This document shows, one piece after another, positions 46,210-57,299 of a stretch of 64,000 nt of DNA (positions are counted from its first letter, which is position 1; the number at the start of each line of letters is the position of its first letter). The stretch is from Mya arenaria (taxonomy: Eukaryota; Mollusca; Bivalvia; Myida; Myidae). The DNA lies in contig NC_069125.1 of the NCBI RefSeq assembly GCF_026914265.1, forward strand, positions 1,301,556 to 1,365,555, given 5' to 3'. A model generated the notes under the pieces. That model saw nothing but the letters and a program-made list of their open reading frames with translations. It was not told the origin of the DNA and did no database searches. Made by a program: the position numbers and the translations under genes.

Positions 46210-46639
46210 ATAAGTGTTATAAAAGCTTAATCTTAACCCAGTTTTCTCTAGTGTAGTGTAGTGTAGTGTAGTGTAATGAAGTGCAAAAAAAAACCTTAAA
46301 GAAGTTTTGCTTCTGCATTTTCTTCCTTTACATATACACTCAACCGTACTGCTTTGTACTGTAATTAAGTTGCATCTGCTCAGGGTCAGATACATAGACC
46401 ACTTTATATCTGCAGGCATATATATTTGATTTGTCAAAATATCGGCAAAAACCCTTTTTGCATCTGAATCTGGTACTCAGCACTACAGGGAAGGGGTACC
46501 AGCTAAAAGATGTTGTAGAGAACACACCAACCTACAAACCCATTAAGTAATAATTTTGAAAAAAAGAATCCACAACTCTCTAACGTGTTTAAACAGACAG
46601 TGTATTAGAATTATGCAGTTAAAGATCGTCTTAATACAT

Positions 46640-47670
46640 ACGATTATATGTATATTCATGTCAAGTGACTAAATATATAGTAAAATAAATAAACACTATA
46701 TACATTTTATGGACAAGCACTCGCGAAATTGGCCCAAAATCGGCCGACAAACGCGTTTTCTAGCTGGGTCTCACAGGTGTGAAGTATGAGGAGAACATAA
46801 TCTGACGGAATCATATAAACGTTCCACACTTAACCCTGTGTTTTAAATTAAATAGACAAATGCAATATAAGCAGTATAAAAATTAGTTTGCAATTTTTGC
46901 TAGGCATTTTCGGCCCTTATTATACCAGAAGCTTTATATTTAAAATCCTTAAAATTCAATTAAACTTTTACATGCATATCATCATATGATTAGGGCTTTG
47001 TCCTCTATTATCGAAAATCTCATAGAAAGAGTTTCTAGAATTATGCATATACATAGAACATCTTAGGAATAAATTTTCCTTTTGCATTGTTCATATTATT
47101 TTCCTATTCATTATTTTCCTTACATTGTTACATTGCATAGTGATTTTCATAATAATTCTAAGTAGTGTTTAAAAGCTTTAAGGGGCTTTTTGTGTATTTA
47201 AGCACGCCCGGTCGTCACGATAAGAATAGGCGTTTCAAGTTATACCAGTGTTTGTACTTCCGTTTATCGTTAATTCAGTTGTTGGTCAATTGGGAATAAG
47301 TTTCGGTCAAATTAAAGCACTTCAGTTGTACTTATATGATAACTCTTTATCCATATCAACCACGTTAGTTCTGAGAGACATAAATATGCAGTTTGCAAGT
47401 CCATAGTGCAGTTGAAGTGATATCAAACGCCTCCAAACTAAATTGGTTTGCGATGCAGCCAGCACTTAATCCTGTTAAACAGGAAAACTAATCAATTGTG
47501 CTCACAGAATAATACAATACGGCTAAAAGAATGCAATTATGTTATCAACCTGATTGTCTACCTACCACACCATATAGATCATCAGTTTTGTTAAACTAGT
47601 TAAATCGCTCAAATCACTCGCAGAGTCGGTCCAAATATTGACACAATTAAGATCCGCTTACCGGCAGACT
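46640..47670. repeat. Paralogous block, uninterrupted counterpart of the Gypsy target
   Basis: Diverged copy of 32640-33371 joined to 38209-38430. Shared blocks include AGAGACATAAATATGCAG (here) against GCGAGACATAAATATACAG, CTACCACACCATATAG, TCAGTTTTGTT(A/C)AACTAGTTAA and GATCCGC(T/G)TACCGGCAGAC. CTCCAAACTAAATTGG at about 47431 corresponds to CTCCGAC/TAAGTTGG split by the retrotransposon. Confidence 0.8.
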
Positions 47671-48087
47671 TTTGTAATCACGAAAAAGAGTACCACCTAC
47701 TATGTGTTGTAATGGACACACCCACCTTATATTGTAAATAAGATTCCTTATATTGTAAATACACTTTGTTCAGTAACGATACTAAGATATATGTTTCAAT
47801 TGAAAGTAAAATAGCTTAGTTCTGCTTGACGGATCAAATTGGATTTATTCGGATTAGCGATTTAATAGTGTACCAACAAATGTTAATTGGGATGTTTGGT
47901 ACTAACTTATTTAATTTGGCTGCGTATCACCGGGATATCGTACAAGACACGACACATTTCTTGTTATGTAATTTATCGCTTTTAAGAATCACTATTAATT
48001 TCATGTACGCCAGCGCCAATTTTGATAAGATTTACCTTTTGCGTTTTAACTTTATTTAGGATTGTTTGGATAAGAGTTAGATTTGTG

Positions 48088-48345
48088 CACTGGTTTAAAC
48101 CCCAAGTAAATTTACATTTTACTGACCGTTCGAAGGCGGTACCTAACAATCCTTGATAAACATACCTAGTTTTTTATATATAGTATGTATTCACTGTGCT
48201 TCTTGTGGAGTTTTGTGCTGTTCTTTCATGTTACTTGTTTGTGATTTTATGTTCTATGTCTTTGGCGTTTACCTAGTGCCATTAAACCGGGTTTATGTTT
48301 AAACGTTTAGCTACTGAGCTTGTTTCTGTAGCCTTTTGCATAAAT
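48088..48345 (+). mobile_element. 270-bp dispersed element, copy 2 of 4
   Basis: TTTAAACCCCAAGTAAATTT, CGAAGGCGGTACCTAACAAT, GTGGAGTTTTGTGCTG and TAAACCGGGTTTATGTTTAA in the same order as at 51462. Confidence 0.85.
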
Positions 48346-50560
48346 ATTGTATGAAACAGCATTAATGTAACAATAGTACTTCATTGTTACTATTGTAACC
48401 GCATAACTCTGATCAGATGTCGGCCTGAAAACTCGATTTGATATTGAACTTTGAAAATGTTCGATGTAACCGGCTCTTACCAATTTAACCACGTAACCCC
48501 ATATTTGAGATAGCAAAAAACACTTTTTCAAACTTTTCAAAAACTGTGCTGTAACTCATTGTAACTGATGTAACAACATAACTCTAATATGTCGTCCTAA
48601 AAACTCGATTTTTGATAAAAGCAAACAAACAATGTCACCGATGTAACCGGTTGTAACCAATGTAACCGCGTAACCCACTATTTAAGATAGAAAAAAGTTT
48701 TTCAAGCTTTTCAAAAACTCTGCTGTAACTCATTGTAACTATTGTAACCGCATTACTCTGATCAGATGTCGACCTGAAAAATCGTTTTTTGATGAAAATA
48801 TTCGATGTAACCAATGTAACCGGTTGTAACCAAAGTAACCGCGTAACAAAAAACACTTTTTCAAACTTTTCATAAACTTTGCTGATGTAACCGTCTGTAA
48901 CCAATGTAACCGCGTGACTCCCTATTTGAGATAGCAAAAACACTTTTTCAAACTTATCAAAAACTGTGCTGTAACTCATTGTAACTGATGTCATCACATA
49001 ACTCTGATATGACGTCCTAAAAACTCGATTTTTGATAAAAAAAAAATCGATGTAACCGGTTGTAACCAATGTAACCGCGTATCTCACTATTTAAGATAGA
49101 AAAAAAAGTTTTTCAAACTTTTCAAAAACTCTGCTGTAACTCATTGTAACTATTGTAACCGCATAACTCTGATAAGATGTCGACCTGAAAAATCGTTTTT
49201 TGATGAAAATATTCGATGTAACCGGTTGTAACCAAAGTAACCGCGTAACCCGCTATTTGAGATTAAAAAAACAACACTTTTTCAAGCTTTTCACAAACTT
49301 TGCTGATGTAACCGTCTGTAACCAATGTAACCGCGTAACCCGCTATTTGAGATAGAAAAAAAAATACTTTTTCATTCTTTTCAAAAAATTTGCTGAAACT
49401 CATTGTAAATGATGTAGCCGCATAACTCTAATCATATGTCGTCATGAAAACTTGATATTTGTTAAAACTTTTCGATGTAACCGGTTGTAGCCAATGTAAG
49501 AGCGTAACCCGCTATTAGAGATAGAAAAAAACAAACACTTTTTTCAAACTTTGCAAAATCTTTGCTGTAACTCATTGTAACTATTGTAACCGCATAACTC
49601 TGATCAGATGTCGACCTGAAAATCGTTTTTTTATGAAATGTTTCGATGTAACCGACTGTAACCATTGTTACCGAGGAACCCGCTATTTGAGATAGAAAAA
49701 AACAGCCTTTTACAAACTTTTCACAAACTTTGATGTAACTGATTTTAACTGATGTCACCGCATAACATTGATTAGATGTCGACCTGAAAAATCAGTTTTG
49801 ATGAAAAATTTTGATGTAACCGATGTAACGGGTTGTAACCGCGTAACCCGCTATTTGATATAAAAAACACCTTTTCAAACTTTTCACAAACTTTACTGTA
49901 ACTCATTGTTACTGATAAAACCGCATTACTCTGATCATATGTCGACATAAACACTCGATTTTCGATGAAAATATCCGATGTAACCGATGTAAGCGGTTGT
50001 AACCAATGTAACCGCGTAAGCCACTATTTGAGATTGAAAAACACACACACTTTTTCAAACTGTTCACAAACTTTGCTATAACTCATTGTAACTGTTGTTA
50101 CCGCATAACTCTGATCAAATGTCGACGTGAAAAATCTCTTTTGATGAGAATTTTCGATGTAACCGACGTAACCGGTTGTAACCAATGTAACCGCGTAACC
50201 CGCTATTTGAGAAAGAAAAACACACTTTTTCAAGCTTTTTAAAAACTGTGCTATAACTCATTGTAACAAATGTAACCGCATAACTCTGATCAGATGTCGA
50301 CCTGGAAACTCGATTTTTGATGAAAATTGTCGATGTTACCGATTCAACCGGTTGTAACCAAAGTAACCGCGTAACCAGCTATTTGAGATAGAAAAAAACA
50401 AAACTTGTTTAAACTTTTCAAAAACTTTGCTGATACTCATTATAACTGATGTAAACGCATACTTCTGATCAGATGTCGACCTCAAAACTCGATTATTGGG
50501 TTTGAACTTTGATTTTATTTTCATTGTATGTAATATGTTTTGTTTATTTGCCTGTAACCC
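48346..50560. repeat. Degenerate TGTAACC-rich satellite, about 11 units of 170-230 bp
   Basis: Each unit has CTGTAACTCATTGTAAC, CGCATAACTCTGATCAGATG, TCGA(C/T)CTGAAAA, a cluster of GATGTAACCGGTTGTAACC repeats, CGCGTAACCCGCTATTTGAG and an A/T-rich stretch CTTTTTCAAACTTTTC. Minus-strand open frames (up to 150 codons, VTLVTTGYI-like) simply follow the repeat. It is bounded by two copies of the 270-bp element. Confidence 0.9.
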
Positions 50561-50608
50561 ATGTAACTATAACGTGAGAAGGGTTACAAAATTCGAAGCT
50601 CTTATTTT

Positions 50609-50866
50609 ATGGGCCAATTTCTGGCGCTAATTGCAGCTGCATCATGCAAGATATGGGGCACGGAAAATTCTGCGACGCTGTACACAGGGGAGACAGTGAC
50701 AGAAGCGGACTTCAAGATAGCCCACGACAACTGCATCACTTTAACAGCCGGCGACACTACCCTCCAAATGAGCCCTGACTTTGCAGCTGCGGCAGACACT
50801 ACACGTGGTATTTTCGTAATAATGACTTTTTTCCTCAATCTTCAGTGTGATAGTTTGCTTAAATAA
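50609..50866 (+). CDS. Possible exon or small secreted protein, unknown
   Basis: An 85-codon frame starts MGQFLALIAAASC, a weak signal-peptide-like start, followed by TLYTGETVTEADFKIAHDNC and DTTLQMSPDFAAAADTTR. Composition shifts sharply after DTTRG, where GTG|GTATTTTC could be a splice donor, so the coding part may end near 50805. The opposite strand is open too. GC content is well above the neighbouring satellite. No family recognised and no partner exon found. Confidence 0.3.
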   Translation: MGQFLALIAAASCKIWGTENSATLYTGETVTEADFKIAHDNCITLTAGDTTLQMSPDFAAAADTTRGIFVIMTFFLNLQCDSLLK

Positions 50867-51264
50867 CGTGACGCTAGCTGGGTGTCGAGAAACTATATAT
50901 CGTAAAGTGCATAAGCTTAGAAATTGCTGTAATGCAAAAATGAAATAGGAAAATCTATTCCAACAGGCGGGTTGCTATCTAAAGGATGATGTTATTTCAT
51001 TTGTACAAATATTCTCTTTTGAAACAATTGAAGAACTTAAAACCAAGCTTGAAAGTAGAATGATGTGTAACAAATCCTATGTAAGTTACCGCGAGTCTTA
51101 ATTTAGATTTATGCCGATTTGCCAATACACTTGAAAACTTGTTAAAATCATGAACGTAGGTAAACACCTGTCGGTCGACCTTTGCCCAGATTTATAGGTC
51201 CGTGTCATCATGCAGCAAATGGGTACGGTATTACAGACCCTGATACAATCAGTAACAAGCACGA

Positions 51265-51420
51265 TAATATAAAAATAAGTTGATTTATTGGTAGCAAACT
51301 TGATTGCCAATTCAGGTATCGCAGGTTCGATTCCCCGCCGTACCAATGAAAATACTAATCGTCTTCAGGGAGGGACGATACATGGGGTTGTGAAAGTGAT
51401 AAATGTTGGGACGTGAGTGA
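51265..51420 (+). mobile_element. tRNA-derived SINE
   Basis: A-box-like TTATTGGTAGCAAACTTGA and B-box GGTTCGATTCCCC, followed by TTCAGGGAGGGACGATACAT, a diverged form of the SINE core. Confidence 0.75.
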
Positions 51421-51461
51421 TTCTATTTGTTGACTTGGCAAATCTTGCCTAATTAAACCTT

Positions 51462-51735
51462 ATACCCGGTTAAACCCCCAGTAAATTCACATTTTACTGA
51501 CCGTTCCAAGGCGGTACCTAACAATTCTTGATAAACATACCTATTTTATATATATATATATATAGTATACATGCATTGTGCTGTTTGTGGAGTTTTGTGC
51601 TGTTCTTCTATGTTTCTTGTTTCTGATTTTGTGTTCTATGTCTTTGGCTTTTGTCCAGTGCTACTAAACTGGGTTTATGTTTAAACATTTTGCTACTGAG
51701 CTTGGTTCTGTAGCTTTTTGCATACATATTGAGGC
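51462..51735 (+). mobile_element. 270-bp dispersed element, copy 3 of 4
   Basis: Same order of blocks as 48088-48345; includes a (TA)n stretch at about 51550-51565. Confidence 0.85.
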
Positions 51736-51739
51736 TATG

Positions 51740-52860
51740 ATAATGTGAAAGATACCGTTTGACCTTCGTTTAACTTAACCCAACCTGAACAAACTTAAAC
51801 ATGACCAGTCAGGTCAAACTAAAGATGACTAAAACTATCAGCAAAAACTAGTTAGGTTATTTTAGCGGTTTTATTTTAAATAGCAAAGGACTTATATAAA
51901 ATGTATAAAGCGGTTGCTCAATGCAGTAGAGGCGTGAAATCACGATGAAGAACATTTTTAAGGGCAAGCCAAGTCTGATTAGTGTATGACTGTATTACTA
52001 ATAATAGAAAATGGAATCAGAATAATAGTTGAATGAGCATGATAGTGTTATTTGGCCCTTTATGAATTGAAAAGGCGAAAACTGGTGTTAAAATTGAACT
52101 TTGAGCTATTGTCATCACTCAACCACCTTCAACCCAAACGGTCGACTGGACTTCCTCGTCAATCAATAGTGCTGATAAATCAGCTTGACAATTTGCTAGT
52201 TATCAATATTTCTCACAGTAGAAGACAATCTAGTTGTTAATAGTCTGCTAATCTTTAAGTATTACCACAGACGATAAAGTGTTGATATAAAGTGTTGAAA
52301 TTTGTACAGCTCTGTGAAGAATGTTGGTGAGTCCTCTTAGCTTCTTTTAGATGTTGTCAATAATACTGCTCCCGGAGATGCAGAGCACTATGTTTAATTA
52401 TTATGAAACTAAACGTAATTACCATAAATGTTTTGAAACTTTGGCCGATTATCACTGGATCAAACCATTCATTTAACAGCTCTCGATAGACTGGGTCATC
52501 TTAAATTTAACTGATATCTCACAAAAAAATATGGAAAGAAAATGCTGCTTTAAGATAATTTAACAGGTTTTAAAGGGGCTGTACTCCGTATGATGAAATA
52601 GCGAAAAAAAAAGAAAATTGTCAAAAACTGACATAAACTTGGTTTCGTTGTGTACAATGCATTGAATTTTACTAACTAACCTACCAAATAGATTACAATT
52701 AATTTGTTATTCGCAGTTTGTTCGTATTTTTCCATTAAAAAAGATTACTAGGTATGTCTACCTAGAAGAATTCATTCGTTATGCGTGATTGGCTAGTCGA
52801 CATTATCACGTTTTATTACCAAGTTAGGTATATAACTTTAATTTTCCATCCATTAAGCGT
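51740..52860. other. No gene recognised
   Basis: Unique AT-rich DNA. The longest open frame (52052-52240) lacks motifs or splice context. Confidence 0.5.
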
Positions 52861-52864
52861 AAGC

Positions 52865-52945
52865 CTTCGTGACACAGTGGATGAAACACTGGAACGCAAT
52901 TTTGGCGGCACCTGTTCAAACCCGGTCTCCGACTGGATATTTGTT
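52865..52945 (+). mobile_element. tRNA-like SINE head
   Basis: CACAGTGGATGAAACACTGG (A-box region) and TGTTCAAACCCGGTC (B-box) at SINE spacing. Confidence 0.5.
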
Positions 52946-52949
52946 TTAC

Positions 52950-54045
52950 ATTTTGGTATTTTTTACAATTATGATATCAAAGACTAAAACATTTTATTAA
53001 ATAATTGTCCTGAGATTCGGTACATAAAAAAATAATTTTGATGCCAAACTGGTGTACAGTCACTTTAATGCATGCAATTATTTTCCATCTATCATAAATC
53101 TCAATAGTAAATAAAAAAACACCATCCAATATGGCAAAAGTAACCAAAATATGGTAAAAATTATACGAAGATGTTATCATATACAATTAAAGCTAGAAAA
53201 GTATATACAGTGATTTACCTGATTTCCTGTTATACATTTATTTAAAATAAGAAAAAAATGTTCTTAATTACAAAATATAGTTTCTTATAGGAAAGTATGA
53301 TATAAAATGCAAGAATGTTTAGTTCAACCCTATCTTTTACAACAATACCGTACACCTGTTTTATGTTGTATTATCAAACTTTAGTATATATACCAAATAC
53401 CAAATATATACCCTTTAGAATTTGATTTGGGTGCTGATTAAATGAGCATATCTATAGAACTTATCTAGTTATCTTAACTTATACCAGAAGGTCAAGGAAG
53501 CGTGTTGTTATGCTGTAAGAAATTAAGAGGTTAATACATGGTGGAGCTGGGCCGTTCCGTGATAATTTGCCGAGTGTCTCAAAACGGTCCTGAATGTATT
53601 ATGTGTCTTAATTATGTCGAATTGTCTTTGACTGTTGCGCCATTGGCTCATGTTTGCTTTTTATTGTTGGGGTCGTCTTGTTGATTTTACTAAATAATAA
53701 TATTTAAATACGGATTTAATCATTGAGGTATTATACTTCTGTCCTATTGCTACGACATTACACCATACTTGTCGAGGTAAGCAGATTATCGAATTTAATG
53801 TCGCGAATAGACGCAGATATTTTGCAAAAAAGTTGGATAAAACATTAATACAGATGACGAAAAAATCTCTAGTATATTTAAGGGGTTTTGGTGTCATGTA
53901 ATAAGTTGCTTGAACGCATGTAAAAAGACTTATTTAATACCTTGACGTTTGATGTTATTACAGAAATGCGCTAGGTCATACGAAAATGCGTACAATATGG
54001 TAAGTGTATATTCATACGAGTTTATAATAGGTTTGATTTCGTGCG
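52950..54045. other. No gene recognised
   Basis: AT-rich; no exon or repeat supported. Confidence 0.5.
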
Positions 54046-54112
54046 CTATTGTCCGATAAGGTGCGATATTGTCTGATAAGGTGCGATATTGTCCGATAAG
54101 GTGCGATATGAA
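54046..54112. repeat. 21-bp tandem repeat, three copies
   Basis: Unit GCGATATTGTCCGATAAGGT. It lies about 140 bp past the tyrosinase stop codon in gene sense, so it may be in or near the 3' UTR. Confidence 0.85.
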
Positions 54113-54251
54113 AACCTCACTGGTACGAGTTTGAACGCTATAAAACAAGTACTGTACGATTTATTAGCATAATACAAGAATATTTACAAACAATACCTAG
54201 GAACTCTATACATATCATCTTGTGGTTTATATCAACGACTTATCATTTCTT

Positions 54252-54428
54252 TTAGTCGTTAAAGAAGTTTTGAATGATGAGAATAACAAAATCACAAAAC
54301 GTTTCTAGTAATCGAGCTGGAGCATTGCGTTTGTATAGCAAGTAAGCAATGCCTAAAAGCAGACCGATGATTACGAAGATTATGATTCCAAAGGTCCGCC
54401 AGGCATCTGAGACTTTCCCATCAGCTTC
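54252..54428 (-). CDS. Tyrosinase exon 9: transmembrane anchor
   Basis: Acceptor TTTTAAG|GAAGCTGATG. Encodes EADGKVSDAWRTFG, a hydrophobic run of about 20 residues, YKRNAPARLLETF as a basic stop-transfer, and a hydrophobic end with stop at 54252. This gives a type I orientation with the catalytic domain luminal or extracellular. Confidence 0.8.
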   Translation of the reverse strand, partial: EADGKVSDAWRTFGIIIFVIIGLLLGIAYLLYKRNAPARLLETFCDFVILIIQNFFND

Positions 54429-57220
54429 CTTAAAATACACATGAATATTTCGTAAATGGATAAATAGAAATAAAAACATATAAAGGCTTCATGTTATCTT
54501 GCTTAAGGGCCCGTGACACCTAGCCGATTGGCTTCGTCGGAGCTACACCGGAGCACAAATTTGGCGATTTTCGGGAATCGGTACTATAACGGGAGCACAA
54601 CAGAATCACATCGTTAAAGATTGTAGGACATTTACAGGACTTCGGCAGAACATCGACGAAAAAAATAGCATTAACTTGAGGCGGTTAAAACTTGAACATG
54701 CTAAAACATGTCTACAGTTGGACTGCTGTCGGAGCGAGCAACGGGACTACAATGGCAGTATAACGGCAGTAGTCCGGTACTGCTTCGTTAATGTCGGTAG
54801 AGCAACGGTAGCGCCCCGAGAGGAATCGGCGGCTTTCCGGTAGCCTCGGTGTGTACCGTATTGGTACAGATGTGTTCGTCCTGCCGATGTACTAATGATG
54901 TACTACCATTCTTAGCGATGTGATGCCGTACTTCTACTGTCCTAATACCGCACATCGGTAGTACAACGGCAGCGCAACGGTTTCTCTCCGCTATAGCTCC
55001 GGTCAGTGGTGACACATCAATTGAAAAACGGCGCCGCCTCAGTAATAAATCGGGAACATAAAAGAGATATTTCGGTAGCAAATCGGCTCTAACGCCGGTA
55101 CTACATCTTCATTGCTACGGCCAGTTGTGATTTTCAAGTGCTTTCTCGACGGAGCTCCACAGAGTTTCTCGCCGTTGTTAATTATGTGCTCCGGTTAGGT
55201 GCATCGTTTATGTGTGACAGGCCCTTTAATAACTCAAGATTCAAGTACCAACGCTCTAGCAAACACTTATAAGATACACACCAGACACAAGTGGTTACTT
55301 ATTAGATTGATGTATTTTTTATATGAATGCATAAGCAAGTTTAATTTCTTCTCCCACGTATCTAGAAAGAAAGCTCAAGAATTTTGATACAAAATAAATT
55401 TCATTTGTAGAGATATTTATATATTTAAATAAAAAAAATATACTATCCAGGATGTAACGAGATTTTGCGATTTTTCTAGAATGTAGGGAGCTTAAACACT
55501 GATTATGGTAAGCAGTAGACTAAGCCGTCCAGCCGTCATTACCCTTTTTATCGAAGAGGTTTTGTTTCCCTGTGTTTCCCTCTCTGAAACAAAACAAACA
55601 TGTCAAAAGAAAGTTTGGCTCGCTAAAGCTATGAAACAAGAAAGATAATCATCAACCTCTACTTTTAAAGAATAATGTTAATGAATAATGAATATAAAAC
55701 CTGTTCTACCTATCTCCTGCTGTAGAAGTTTAAGATTCTCCCCGTCCGCGTTACCCCTTGTCCTTCCAATACCAGGAAAGCCTTCTGGATCGAACCGCTC
55801 AATAACAGAGTAGGATTCTTTATCGACCTCCTGGACGGAATGACATGCATTATAATCCTCGCTCACACATACGCCATTTGGGTGTCTTTCTTTATCGATT
55901 TTTAGGTCGCAGTGCATAAACTGAGAATCTCCGCATGTTGGGCACTGCGGCTGCGGCTCGTAGTTGACAAACTTTTTTGTCCAGTTCTTCCAAAGTCCAT
56001 CTTTTATTTGCAAATACTCAAATCCATGAAGTGGATCTGTAGCAGCATGACCTAATGCTTTGTGCTGCGATAGGTCCGTCTCTGGATAGTCTGTTTCAAC
56101 GTCTACATTGCACCTGACAATTTTTAAAAGGGGAAAACGTGAATGGAAAATCAATCAAGGGAAAATTACAATGAAACAATATGAAAAATATAACTTGTAT
56201 TAAGCAATGAGAGCGTTAGATCTGGTCAATCAAACAAAGCCATAATTTTAAAAGCTTATCTTACTCTGAACTGCTCTGTTTTTCCCTGAAAACTTCCCAG
56301 ATGTAATCTATAAATGCGTGGTGCATCCAAAAAATTGGATCAAATGAAGAAATTTTGATTATGCCCATATCACCTCCAACCCAGTCATGGATGCCGTCGT
56401 GTTGGACTTCTAGATTGTCTTTGTTGCCGAAGTACGGCTCACCGCCAGTTGTAATGTTCTGCAAAGTATGTTGCAAAAAAGTCATATTGAAGTTTTAATA
56501 CTTTCCTAATTTTGCTGGCCGCATATACCCACCTGAATGCAATGCTTTGTGTCATAAACTTTAGCATATAGTAAAGATATTCATTTATATATTTAAACAA
56601 CACAATAAAGTGATATAAACTATCTGTGATAGCTATGTTAATGCCTACAATTGTTTTGAGGATGCAAGATATTTCTGAATATTTATGGCACTTTTGTCAT
56701 GTTTAATCTGACAACTTTTGTAAACTTTGGAAAGAGTTTGAAGACAAACAATAATTCAAATTTTAGTCCTCGACTTTTGCTTTTGTTTATAAGCCTGGGA
56801 TATTAAAGTTATTCGTCAAGAAAAATGCCAAATCATGGTCTATATTACAGACTATTAAAGGAATAAGAACCACTGAAGATTTAAACTAAATCTATTCTAA
56901 GTGATTCTATCTATGCTGATGTCTTACCTTAAAATAACAATGATGTAGCATTCTCTTCATGTCATTCTTGCTGATAAGCTTTGGAGGACAAGGACCTTCA
57001 CTTTGGGATGTTGATCGTTTGATATGCACATACTCCCCTCCATACCAACCCGCAAATTGACTACTTCGAATGCTTCCATTCCCATTTCCCACAAAGCAAT
57101 CGCTCCATATCACCGATTTATGCGGTGAAGCCATAAAATAATCGGTCGTATAGTCCCAGTAAGGCAACGATACATTTGGATTGACCTTTGTTGTTGTTGT
57201 AGTAGTAGTAGTAGTAGTAA

Positions 57221-57299
<79 letters not shown>

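Noticed and set aside
48307-50524. Repeat protein gene on the minus strand
   Set aside because: Frames break between units and merely translate the TGTAACC repeat; kept as a question in the findings.
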